DNA from: Bacteroidales bacterium
Lineage (GTDB): Bacteria; Bacteroidota; Bacteroidia; Bacteroidales; UBA4181
Assembly (NCBI GenBank): GCA_031265445.1
Contig: JAISCQ010000007.1
Span: 1 to 38,480, forward strand
DNA: 38,480 nt
Direction: 5' to 3'
Notes under the pieces: generated by a model
Databases searched by the model: none
The model's input: only the letters and a program-made list of their open reading frames with translations
Told to the model about the DNA's origin: nothing
Shown here: piece after piece, positions 17,723 through 25,134 of the stretch
Numbering within the stretch: position 1 is the stretch's first letter
Layout: every line of letters begins with the position of its first letter
Position numbers and translations under genes: made by a program

Positions 17723-19195
17723 ATGGATTTAAAAAGCAAAAAGAACCTTTTATCAATCATTTTATTATTTGTAGCCGGAGTTGCTATTACACAGAAATCA
17801 ACCGGTTTGGGACGACTTTCGCAAATAGAGATAACCGTCATCAATGAGCCGGGTTACCGCATTCCGTCCGATTTTACCGGCCTTAGTTTTGAAACCGACG
17901 CTACGGCGCCCAATCATCGCAATGTAAAGGGATACCTTTTCACTGCGTCGAACAAGCAGCTGATCACGCTGTTTCGGAATACGGCCATACGAAACCTGCG
18001 CATTGGCGGAAGTACGGTAGACCGGTTTCACGAAACGGCATACGACCGCGCCGCTATCGACAGCGTTTTCGCTTTTGCCGAAGCAGCGGGCGTAAAAGTC
18101 ATTTATTCATTGCCCCTGCTCAATGCCGACCCTGAGCCCGGCGCAAAAACCGCACGCTATATCCGGGACAATTACGGGGATCTGCTTGACTGTTTTTCGA
18201 TAGGCAACGAGCCGAATTGTCCGCCTTACCAGGAAGACCCAACCGGCCCCATCCGCAGTTACGAGGAATATTTCCCGATATGGCAAAGGTTTTACGAAGC
18301 GGTTATCCGCGAAGTTCCCGAAGCCATGTTCACAGGGCCTGATTCGGGCGGCTGGCAGTTTACCGAAGAGTTTGCCCGTGACACAAAAGAAACCGGCAAA
18401 GTGCTTTTTATCACCCATCACCAGTATCCCAACGGGCAGCCGTATCTTAACAATGACAAAAACAGGCGCATACCTGCCGATACAGCCATTGCGCGCATGC
18501 TTTCGCCAAAGTTGCCGGCCGGCCAGTACGCGCGGCTGCACTCCCTTACCGGTGTAAAGGTGCATCCTTACGGGTTTCGCTGCCGCATGACCGAATCCAA
18601 CGATTACCTCGGCGGTATTGACGGAGCAAGCAATGCCATGTCGTCGGCCCTGTGGGCGTTGGACTATATGCACTGGCAGGCATTCCGCGGACTGGCAGGT
18701 ATCAATTTCCACAACAATCAGTGGCTGAAAACCTGTACCATTAATATGAATGTCTCGGGGGAATATTTCGCCAATCCCAAAGCGCATGCCATCAGGGCTT
18801 TTGATATGGTAGCCGGCGGCTGGACGATGCCGGTTGACATCTCCAATCCCGACCGGGCAAACCTGACTGCCTACGCCGTGAAAGGCGATGATTGCCTGTA
18901 TGTGACGATTATCAATAAGGAATACGGGCAACAGGCACGCCGGGCAGATGTTACGATCCTGGTCAAAGGCCCGGCAAAAGGGAAAGCCGGAGCGATGTAT
19001 CTTACCGCTCCCGGTAATAACGCGGGCGCTGTAACCGGCATTACCCTCGGCGGCGATTCCATTACCAGCCACCGTCCCTGGAAAGGTAAATGGACAGGCG
19101 TCAAAAAGAAAAGCGACGGCCGGTATCAGGTGAAGGTGGCCGGGGGGTCGGCTGTCGTTGTAAAAATACATGGAAGTCAGATCATCAAACAGTAG
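17723..19195 (+). CDS. Glycoside hydrolase family 79 (beta-glucuronidase/heparanase family)
   Basis: A 490-residue secreted enzyme expected to remove terminal glucuronic acid (or a 4-O-methyl form) from a polysaccharide, or to cut heparan-like chains. A hydrophobic signal covers residues 8-22, without an obvious lipobox. Family marks are IPSDFTGLSFE (47-57), the acid/base Glu163 in IGNEPNCP and the probable nucleophile Glu291 in RMTESND, at distances like those in characterised GH79 enzymes. A C-terminal beta-sandwich (about 375-488) follows the TIM barrel. It is the only glycosidase in this PUL and is set apart from susD2 by a terminator and the 22-bp repeat array, so it probably has its own expression control. 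Family assignment good; exact substrate not determinable. Confidence 0.85.
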   Translation: MDLKSKKNLLSIILLFVAGVAITQKSTGLGRLSQIEITVINEPGYRIPSDFTGLSFETDATAPNHRNVKGYLFTASNKQLITLFRNTAIRNLRIGGSTVDRFHETAYDRAAIDSVFAFAEAAGVKVIYSLPLLNADPEPGAKTARYIRDNYGDLLDCFSIGNEPNCPPYQEDPTGPIRSYEEYFPIWQRFYEAVIREVPEAMFTGPDSGGWQFTEEFARDTKETGKVLFITHHQYPNGQPYLNNDKNRRIPADTAIARMLSPKLPAGQYARLHSLTGVKVHPYGFRCRMTESNDYLGGIDGASNAMSSALWALDYMHWQAFRGLAGINFHNNQWLKTCTINMNVSGEYFANPKAHAIRAFDMVAGGWTMPVDISNPDRANLTAYAVKGDDCLYVTIINKEYGQQARRADVTILVKGPAKGKAGAMYLTAPGNNAGAVTGITLGGDSITSHRPWKGKWTGVKKKSDGRYQVKVAGGSAVVVKIHGSQIIKQ

Positions 19196-19490
19196 GTTGC
19201 GATTTTCACGTACGTTTCGGAGTTTTCGGTTCCGTTGTCTTTGAATGAAATATCCTTTATTTCCTCCAGGGCTCATCAATATTTAAAGAATCATGGAGTT
19301 GAAAAAATAGGTATAACGGTTTATTTTCACTAATTTCGCGGGTTATCAAACCATAAAGCAACGACCTCTCTTCCTCGCTCTCTCTTCGGGAGAAAGAGCG
19401 CTTGCGCAACCTGCGATTCAGGTGTGAAGCGTGTCTTTCTTGTGGAGAATGGGTCGGAAGAGGTCCGGAAATCAATAATCAAAATTTATT
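19196..19490. other. Intergenic region GH79-rbfA
   Basis: 295 bp without a gene. It holds a strong imperfect hairpin at 19376-19400 (CGCTCT paired with AGAGCG plus four inner pairs, loop TCG-like) and a weak -7-like TAATTTCG at 19331-19338 that may serve rbfA. No U-tract follows the hairpin. Confidence 0.4.
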
Positions 19491-19829
19491 ATGGAAACCA
19501 CACGACAGCAAAAAGTAGCACGACAGATTCAGAAGGATTTGAGTGATATATTCATGCATGCAACCCGCGAAATCACCCAAAGCAAGATGATCACTGTAAC
19601 CGTGGTGCGGATGAGTCCCGATTTGAGCCTTGCCAGGGTTTATCTCAGCATATTCCCATCGGGTGACGCCGGTAAATTTCTTGAAAACCTGGGGAATTAC
19701 GTCAAACATATCCGGTTGGAACTTGGCAAAAAGGTGCGGCACCAGTTGCGCATTGTACCCGAAATAGCTTTCTTTATTGACGACAGTCTGGATTATGCCG
19801 AACATATCGATGACCTTCTAAACAATTGA
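19491..19829 (+). CDS. rbfA: 30S ribosome-binding factor A
   Basis: A 112-residue cytoplasmic protein of the single-KH-fold RbfA family, which binds the free 30S subunit and helps late 16S rRNA maturation and cold adaptation. The hallmark pattern is seen: RQQKVARQIQKDLSDIF at the start, ITVTVVRMSPDLSLARVYLSIF in the middle strands and LRIVPEIAFFIDDSLDYAEHID near the end. Length is normal for the family. Often in Bacteroidales rbfA precedes a LolE-like permease gene; here a methyltransferase follows after 95 bp, so linkage differs from what I would expect. Confidence 0.95.
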   Translation: METTRQQKVARQIQKDLSDIFMHATREITQSKMITVTVVRMSPDLSLARVYLSIFPSGDAGKFLENLGNYVKHIRLELGKKVRHQLRIVPEIAFFIDDSLDYAEHIDDLLNN

Positions 19830-19924
19830 CAATAGATCATTGCGCAGGCGCTGTAAAGCATATCCGTACCTGTTGACGGGCTTGCGCCGTTTGAGCCCGT
19901 TCATAATATTCAATATTCGATTAG

Positions 19925-20740
19925 ATGCAGTACGACAACATTAAACAATCTCTGGGCAATGTTTTTAACCGTAACCCCTTTCTGCGGAAATGTTTTTACG
20001 GGATGCTTGACCTGTTGCTTTTGCGGGCATGGCACATCAAAAAAGAACTGCGCCGCATCAAAAAGAACCTGCCTGCCGATGCTTTGGTACTTGATGCCGG
20101 GGCTGGTTTCGGACAGTATGCATACTACATGTCCAAGCTGGGACGCAGGTGGCGGATCAAAGCAGTAGACGTGAAAGCCGGGCAAGTGGAAGATTGCAAC
20201 CAATTCTTCGCGCAAATAGGCCGCAACGATCGTGTCCGTTTCGAAGTGGCCGATCTGACGGAGTTTCGCGAACCGGACAAATATTGCCTGGCAATTTCGG
20301 TCGATGTGATGGAACATATCCCGGATGATGCGGCGGTATTCCGAAATATTTGCGCTTCACTCGGGCCGGATGGCGTACTGCTGATCTCTACGCCTTCGGA
20401 CAGGGGCGGTTCCGATGCCGACGAGCACCATGGCTCATTTGTCGACGAGCATGTCCGCGATGGCTACAGTGTGGATGAGATACGCGACAAGCTAACGGCT
20501 GCGGGTTTTTCGGATATCGATGTGCAGTATACCTACGGACGTCCCGGGCATATCTCGTGGCTCCTGTCCATGAAATACCCGATGCTGATGCTTCGCGCCT
20601 CGAAACTCTTTTTTATCCTCTTGCCATTCTACTATCTGGTTACATTCCCGTTTTGCTTCCTGCTCAACTGGCGGGATACGTGCGCACGGCACAAATCGGG
20701 AACAGGCTTGAAGGTAAAAGCTGTGAAATCTCACCGGTAA
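19925..20740 (+). CDS. Class I SAM-dependent methyltransferase with C-terminal hydrophobic segment
   Basis: A 271-residue methyltransferase of unknown substrate. The Rossmann motif I is VLDAGAGFGQY (55-65), the acidic motif II is near KAVDVK, and motif IV-like VDVMEHIP follows (about 122-129). The C-terminal 50 residues contain a hydrophobic stretch (KLFFILLPFYYLVTFPFCFLLNW) that probably anchors it in the membrane, which hints at a lipid or envelope substrate. A 7-bp inverted repeat (19876-19900) lies in the gap before it. It is convergent with yraN on the other strand. Family certain, specific role not. Confidence 0.8.
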   Translation: MQYDNIKQSLGNVFNRNPFLRKCFYGMLDLLLLRAWHIKKELRRIKKNLPADALVLDAGAGFGQYAYYMSKLGRRWRIKAVDVKAGQVEDCNQFFAQIGRNDRVRFEVADLTEFREPDKYCLAISVDVMEHIPDDAAVFRNICASLGPDGVLLISTPSDRGGSDADEHHGSFVDEHVRDGYSVDEIRDKLTAAGFSDIDVQYTYGRPGHISWLLSMKYPMLMLRASKLFFILLPFYYLVTFPFCFLLNWRDTCARHKSGTGLKVKAVKSHR

Positions 20741-20756
20741 TCAGGCGCGCAGGGCT

Positions 20757-21119
20757 TCATCGTACCCTCGGATAGAACGCATTTTCGATATGATCAATGG
20801 TTAGCTCATCTCCTAAAATGATGGAAACAATATCGAAACGTGTTTCCATATCAATGTTTTTCCACAGGATGTAGGCGTTTGCCGCTTTGATCAGCAGGTT
20901 TTGCTTGTTCCTGTTTACGGCGGCGTACGGTTCTGCCAAAGGGTGGCCCCTGCGGCATTTCACTTCCACGATCACCAGTTCGTTTCCTTTGGTTGCGATG
21001 ATGTCGATCTCCTGGTGGCGGTTGTACCAGTTTTGTTCGAGGATTCGGTAACCTTTATTCTGTAAGTATTTTACTGCGATGTTTTCGCCTTGCTTGCCGG
21101 TTTCGTTATGTGCTGCCAT
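20757..21119 (-). CDS. YraN/UPF0102 family endonuclease-fold protein
   Basis: A 120-residue protein of the UPF0102 (YraN) family, which has a restriction-endonuclease-like fold with unproven cellular role. The motif set is present: GKQGENIAVKYLQNKGY (8-24), then EIDIIA (37-42) and VIVEVKCRRG (49-58) giving the Glu-Asp-Glu-Lys core. I chose the start at 21119 (MAAHNETGKQGE); an upstream in-frame Met at 21173 would overlap the preceding gene by 43 bp and adds a basic stretch unlike the family. It lies 11 bp after the stop of the hypothetical lipoprotein gene, so they may be cotranscribed. Confidence 0.88.
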   Translation of the reverse strand: MAAHNETGKQGENIAVKYLQNKGYRILEQNWYNRHQEIDIIATKGNELVIVEVKCRRGHPLAEPYAAVNRNKQNLLIKAANAYILWKNIDMETRFDIVSIILGDELTIDHIENAFYPRVR

Positions 21120-21130
21120 TGGTTTGAGTT

Positions 21131-21985
21131 TTAGCGAACGTCTGTTACGCTTTCGAAATATATTCCGGAACATTCGTAACCATATATGATGTCCGGACGT
21201 CCCGAAATCTTGATCTGTGATACGCCCTGTTTGGCTGTAATACAGTTCATTGTATAGTAAACAGTTCCGTCCATTTTCGTATCATTAACCGTATATGAGG
21301 TTAACACGGTATTGGTATATTTCAGATTCGGATCATCGTGCAGCATTCCTCTCATGGCGCCCGAATACGCCCATTCGTCATCCTGTGCGTATGTTGCACT
21401 GCCTTTCGTACGTTCGTACTGACCGCTGGAAACAGCGCCGGCAATGATGACAGGCATGCGAACGCCGGCTTCGTAAATGGCGGAGCCCTCAAAAAGGGTA
21501 TATGCATAGTGGTCGGTTTCACTGTCTGCTTTGGTGACGTATTGCATTTTAAAACTGCCTGTAACGCTTTGCTGGTTAATGGAGAAATTGGTGAGATTAA
21601 CGGTTATGGATGCCGTTATAGCGGCATCTGCCGGCCTGTAAACATCTTTTTCAACTGTAAAATAGATTGTCCCTGCCAGCAGTTGCTTGGCCGTTACCCA
21701 TGCATTATATTCAATGGTAACGTTTTTGGTGCTTTCAGTATAAGTTATTTTCTTATCGGATTTTGTCGTATTGGCAGGATCCGGATAAGTGTCCGATACA
21801 TATTTCACGCTATCCACAAAACCCCATGCATTTTCGGCTTCGCGGAAAATCGTGTGGAAATACAGGGCTGCCTGAGCATTGTCCATGACAATATTTTCGT
21901 TCGGATAAGGTTCTTCCGATTTTTTTTTACATTGGCTCCATGAAACGATAGCAACGGCTAATATGATGATATTTCTGAATTTCAT
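21131..21985 (-). CDS. Hypothetical secreted protein or lipoprotein
   Basis: A 284-residue protein I do not recognise. The N-terminus has a signal-like hydrophobic segment (residues 5-16) ending at Cys19 followed by KKKSEE, suggesting a lipoprotein though the lipobox (Trp-Ser-Gln-Cys) is poor. The mature chain is beta-rich with repeated Thr/Ser/Tyr strands (about 80-240) and no catalytic motif that I can identify. It is divergent from the esterase gene at 22118 and directly upstream of yraN. Function not assigned. Confidence 0.7.
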   Translation of the reverse strand: MKFRNIIILAVAIVSWSQCKKKSEEPYPNENIVMDNAQAALYFHTIFREAENAWGFVDSVKYVSDTYPDPANTTKSDKKITYTESTKNVTIEYNAWVTAKQLLAGTIYFTVEKDVYRPADAAITASITVNLTNFSINQQSVTGSFKMQYVTKADSETDHYAYTLFEGSAIYEAGVRMPVIIAGAVSSGQYERTKGSATYAQDDEWAYSGAMRGMLHDDPNLKYTNTVLTSYTVNDTKMDGTVYYTMNCITAKQGVSQIKISGRPDIIYGYECSGIYFESVTDVR

Positions 21986-22083
21986 TTGGCTCTATATTTT
22001 TTAGCTGTTTTGATTCCTATATTTTTTATACGAAAAATGTGCCATTTTGTTTCTTTTACCGGAAAAGATACCATACCATTTTA

Positions 22084-22091
22084 TATATTTG
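22084..22091 (+). promoter_or_regulatory. Putative -7 element (TATATTTG) for the esterase gene
   Basis: Exact TAnnTTTG match 26 bp before the chosen esterase start codon. No matching TTTG is seen 19-21 nt upstream. Confidence 0.4.
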
Positions 22092-22117
22092 CACTACAAT
22101 TCATCAATCATCTATCT

Positions 22118-22960
22118 ATGTTCAAACGATTTTTTATTTTTCTGGTATTACTATCGGTAAGCACGGCTGTTTTCGGGCAGTCTGCCGGTTACCTGACTCA
22201 AGAAAACCTCCCGTATTACGACGAAGCAATCCGTAAGCAGGATGCGTATATTGCCGAGCGTTGTGTATTGGATGTGTATTATCCTTCGAATACAAAGGGC
22301 TTTGCTACTGTCGTGTGGTTCCACGGCGGCGGATTGACGGGCGGCAACAAGCATATACCGCAGGAATTGAAGGGCAAAGGCTTTTGCGTGATAGCGGTCA
22401 ACTACCGGTTGCATCCGAAAGTTACATGTCCCGAATACATTGAGGATGCGGCTGCGGCAGTAGCATGGGTGTTTTCCAATATCGAAAAATATGGCGGCGA
22501 TCCCGGCCTGGTGTTTGTTACCGGACATTCGGCGGGCGCATACCTTACTTCTATGGTTGGGTTGGACAAGCGCTGGCTGAAACCCTACGGTATCGATCCC
22601 GACCGTATTGCCGCGCTTTTGCCGCTAAGCGGTAATGCCATTACCCATATGACCATCCGCAAGGAGCGTGGCATGCCGGATACGCAACCTTGTGTGGATG
22701 AGTTTGCGCCGTTGTACCATGTCCGTTCCGATGCTCCGCCACTGATCCTGATGACCGGCGATCGCGAATTGGAAATGCTTGGCCGTTACGAAGAGAATGC
22801 CTATTTGCTGCGGATGATGAAACTTGTCAAACATCCCAAAACCATATTATACGAATTTGACGGTTACGGACACGACATGTTGGCCCCCGCATTTCCTTTA
22901 GTAGTAAGATATGTGAATGAAAGAGTTAAAGAGTTGACCGTTCATACAAAGTTAAAGTAA
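22118..22960 (+). CDS. Secreted alpha/beta-hydrolase (esterase/lipase, HSL-like)
   Basis: A 280-residue serine esterase with a signal peptide cut near residue 20 (VFGQS). The fold marks are the oxyanion-hole HGGG (69-72), nucleophile Ser138 in GHSAGAYL, Asp215 in GDRELE and His252 in GYGHDM, a complete catalytic triad. It resembles the carbohydrate-esterase-like members (feruloyl/acetyl esterases) common in Bacteroidales, but substrate cannot be set. An in-frame Met at 21986 would add 44 residues, but that extension crosses the promoter region and does not look like a signal, so I chose 22118. Confidence 0.85.
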   Translation: MFKRFFIFLVLLSVSTAVFGQSAGYLTQENLPYYDEAIRKQDAYIAERCVLDVYYPSNTKGFATVVWFHGGGLTGGNKHIPQELKGKGFCVIAVNYRLHPKVTCPEYIEDAAAAVAWVFSNIEKYGGDPGLVFVTGHSAGAYLTSMVGLDKRWLKPYGIDPDRIAALLPLSGNAITHMTIRKERGMPDTQPCVDEFAPLYHVRSDAPPLILMTGDRELEMLGRYEENAYLLRMMKLVKHPKTILYEFDGYGHDMLAPAFPLVVRYVNERVKELTVHTKLK

Positions 22961-22984
22961 ACGACATCAAATGATCCATCAATC

Positions 22985-23017
22985 AAAAAATAAACCCTGC
23001 CGGATTCCGGCAGGGTT
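22985..23017 (-). terminator. Minus-strand terminator after the small basic gene
   Basis: An 11-bp perfect stem (22993-23003 with 23007-23017, 3-nt loop) is followed on the minus strand by TTTATTTTTT. It lies about 80 bp after the stop of the gene at 23098-23403. It could also end the plus-strand esterase transcript, though no U-tract follows on that side. Confidence 0.8.
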
Positions 23018-23097
23018 CACAGTTTAAACCATTAAAACTAAAACTACATGCTATGAACGAATATGCTGTTGGGAGATGGGTGATAAACCCCCTTTCA

Positions 23098-23403
23098 TTA
23101 ACCGAATGAGGAAAAACGCGTATATTTATCCTGATGGTTAATGTAATACGCTTTGTATTTGATGTAATGATTGCCTTTCTTGTATTCCCATATGGCATTG
23201 CCTGCCGAATGGATCTTCCCGATACATGACTCAAAAATGAGCGTATAATGAATGTGCGTAGCTTCATGCGCCTGTATGATCGAGTCAAACAGCACACTTC
23301 TATCTGCAAAATGGCCTATAACCGGCAGGTTATACTTTTTTTGCCGCTTTTTCTTCCTGATTTTTTCTTTTATTTCTTCAGGTGTTGGTTGATGAATTGC
23401 CAT
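23098..23403 (-). CDS. Small basic hypothetical protein
   Basis: A 101-residue protein starting MAIHQPTPEE (Met at 23409 also possible). I do not recognise it. The first third is strongly basic (EKIRKKKRQKKYN), the rest mixed with several His and Tyr (QAHEATHIHY, YKKGNHYIKYKAYY). No signal or membrane segment. An exact TACCTTTG -7 element 29 bp before the start and a strong terminator after it make a tidy single-gene unit, which supports it being real. HEATH resembles a metal-binding helix only superficially. Confidence 0.6.
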   Translation of the reverse strand: MAIHQPTPEEIKEKIRKKKRQKKYNLPVIGHFADRSVLFDSIIQAHEATHIHYTLIFESCIGKIHSAGNAIWEYKKGNHYIKYKAYYINHQDKYTRFSSFG

Positions 23404-23431
23404 GATCAATAATGTTGATGATTAAGAATGT

Positions 23432-23439
23432 CAAAGGTA
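23432..23439 (-). promoter_or_regulatory. -7 element (TACCTTTG) for the small basic gene
   Basis: Exact TAnnTTTG on the minus strand 29-36 bp before the start codon at 23403. A TTCG is found 22 nt upstream in the -33 position, a weak match. Confidence 0.55.
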
Positions 23440-23612
23440 CATATTCTTTATTTAAGTTTAACGAAATTTGTGGAAAAAAGTTACATTTTGTGACCCAAAA
23501 AATCGATCGCGCCATATTTATTTTTTTGACTCGTCACGAGCAGTATGTATTAATTTGTTAATTAGCATATTATGATTGATTGCATTCGCAAAATAATTCA
23601 CACAGACAAAAT

Positions 23613-23646
23613 TTTGGTAAAAATTCAAAAAAAGGTCTTATCTTTG
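23613..23646 (+). promoter_or_regulatory. Promoter of tRNA-Cys
   Basis: TTTG (23613-23616), 22-nt gap, then an exact TATCTTTG -7 element (23639-23646), 24 bp before the tRNA 5' end. The gap is slightly longer than the usual 19-21. Confidence 0.6.
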
Positions 23647-23670
23647 TGGCATGAACGAAGAAAATCTAAT

Positions 23671-23741
23671 GGTTTCTTGGCCGAGTGGCTAGGCAGAGGT
23701 CTGCAAAACCTTTTACGGCGGTTCGAATCCGCCAGAAACCT
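23671..23741 (+). tRNA. tRNA-Cys (anticodon GCA)
   Basis: A 71-nt cloverleaf: acceptor GGTTTCT (23671-23677) with AGAAACC (23734-23740), anticodon loop CTGCAAA with GCA, T-arm with GGTTCGAATCC, and discriminator U73 as expected for cysteine tRNA. The 3' CCA is not encoded. Own promoter upstream and a terminator at 23757-23794. Confidence 0.95.
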
Positions 23742-23756
23742 CAAAATCGGCAAAAT

Positions 23757-23794
23757 CGGGTAGGAAGGAGCGATACCTTTTCTATCCGTTTTTT
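23757..23794 (+). terminator. Terminator between tRNA-Cys and the ketosynthase gene
   Basis: A 12-bp stem with two G-U pairs and one bulge (23757-23768 with 23776-23788, loop AGCGATA) followed by T6. The U-tract ends only 22 bp before the ATG of the next gene, so this may act as an attenuator of that gene as well as tRNA terminator. Confidence 0.75.
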
Positions 23795-23816
23795 GCTTAT
23801 CAGTAAAGCCATATCC

Positions 23817-25046
23817 ATGTCCCAAAGAAGAGTTGTTATTACAGGGTTAGGAATTTATTCCACCCTTGGAAAAAATTTGAATGAGGTAACGGAGTCATTA
23901 TATCGGGGAAAGTCAGGTATTGGGTTCGATCCGTTGCGTAAACAGTTTGGTTACCAATCGGGTTTGACAGGTATACTTGAACGCCCCGTACTGAAAGGTC
24001 TGCTCGACAGGCGTTCGCGTGCCGGTTTATCCGAGCAGGGAGAGTATGCTTATATCGCAACGCTCGAAGCCATGGACCTGGCCAAACTGGATGCCGATTA
24101 TTGTGAAAATCACGAATTAGGCATCCTTTATGGCAACGATAGCAGTATCGAGCCGGTGATCCGTTCCACGGACATTATACGCGAGAAAGGCGACACTGTT
24201 ATGGGTGGTTCGGGCGCCATTTTCCAATCGCTGAATTCGACGGTAAGCATGAACCTGTCGGTGATCTTCAAGGTGAAGGGGATCAACCTCACGATCTCAG
24301 GAGCTTGTGCCAGCGGGTCGCATGCCATTGGTCTGGGCAGCCTGCTCATCAAGTGGGGATTGCAGGATTGTATTATTTGTGGCGGCGCGCAGGAAGTCAA
24401 TGTCTATTCGGTGAGCACCTTTGATGCATTGAGCGCTTTTTCCAAACGCGAAGACGAACCGCAGAAAGCCTCTCGTCCGTTCGATATAAACCGCGACGGC
24501 CTGGTTCCCAGCGGCGGGGCAGCCACAGTAATTATTGAAAGTTATGAATCGGCCGTGAAGCGCGGCGCTCCCATCATTGCCGAAGTGATCGGATACGGCT
24601 TCTCTTCCAATGGCGATCATCTGTCGGTGCCCAATGTGTCGGGGCCGACACGTTCGTTGAAAATGTCGTTGCGCGAAGCGGGAGTGGCAACTTCCGACAT
24701 CGGCTACGTCAACGCCCATGCTACCTCTACGCTTATCGGCGATCGCAACGAGGCGAAGGCTATCGCTGATGTTTTTGGCGACCATACAGCCTGGGTGGCA
24801 TCCACCAAAGCTATGACCGGACACGAAATGTGGATGGCAGGCGCCAGCGAAATCGTATATTCCACCCTGATGATGCAGAATAACTTTATAGCCCCCAATA
24901 TCAATCTGGAAACTCCCGATGAGGAGTCAGCGCGCCTGAAAATTCCCACAAAAACCATAGAAACGAGTTTTGATATGTTCCTGTCCAATTCTTTTGGATT
25001 TGGAGGAACCAACTCATCACTGATCATTAAAAAGTTTCAGGGTTGA
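23817..25046 (+). CDS. Beta-ketoacyl-ACP synthase, FabB/FabF-like
   Basis: A 409-residue condensing enzyme of the thiolase fold that extends acyl chains on acyl carrier protein with malonyl-ACP. The full Cys-His-His triad is seen: Cys164 in SGACASGSH, His301 in NAHATSTLIGD, His336 in STKAMTGHE; the end NSFGFGGTNSSLIIKK is a family mark. STKAMTGH and overall length fit FabB/KAS I type as well as FabF. It stands alone, with no acyl carrier protein or reductase gene beside it. An open frame runs back through the tRNA gene, but Met at 23817 gives the normal family N-terminus. Housekeeping fatty-acid synthesis or a secondary role cannot be separated. Confidence 0.9.
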   Translation: MSQRRVVITGLGIYSTLGKNLNEVTESLYRGKSGIGFDPLRKQFGYQSGLTGILERPVLKGLLDRRSRAGLSEQGEYAYIATLEAMDLAKLDADYCENHELGILYGNDSSIEPVIRSTDIIREKGDTVMGGSGAIFQSLNSTVSMNLSVIFKVKGINLTISGACASGSHAIGLGSLLIKWGLQDCIICGGAQEVNVYSVSTFDALSAFSKREDEPQKASRPFDINRDGLVPSGGAATVIIESYESAVKRGAPIIAEVIGYGFSSNGDHLSVPNVSGPTRSLKMSLREAGVATSDIGYVNAHATSTLIGDRNEAKAIADVFGDHTAWVASTKAMTGHEMWMAGASEIVYSTLMMQNNFIAPNINLETPDEESARLKIPTKTIETSFDMFLSNSFGFGGTNSSLIIKKFQG

Positions 25047-25133
25047 AGGGTGCACTGCAAACTGTCGTATCTGTCAGCCGTTTCAACCCTTTTTAACAGA
25101 GCGGACAGGAAAACCTTTTCCCCTGTGTTTTTT
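25040..25133 (+). terminator. Tandem terminator hairpins after the ketosynthase gene
   Basis: GGGTTGAA (25040-25047) pairs with TTCAACCC (25082-25089), then T5. A second hairpin, ACAGG...CCTGT with inner AAAA/TTTT pairs (25105-25126), is followed by GTTTTTT. Both are oriented for the plus-strand gene, which is convergent with the ThrE gene. Confidence 0.65.
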
Positions 25134-25134
25134 A

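Noticed and set aside
18107-19279. 390-codon minus frame opposite the GH79 gene
   Set aside because: Shadow of the GH79 coding strand caused by codon bias; composition not protein-like.
21120-21173. Longer start for the YraN gene
   Set aside because: Would overlap the preceding gene by 43 bp and add a basic stretch not typical of UPF0102 proteins.
23685-23816. Upstream extension of the ketosynthase frame through the tRNA gene
   Set aside because: The first 44 codons are tRNA and terminator sequence; the family N-terminus starts at 23817.
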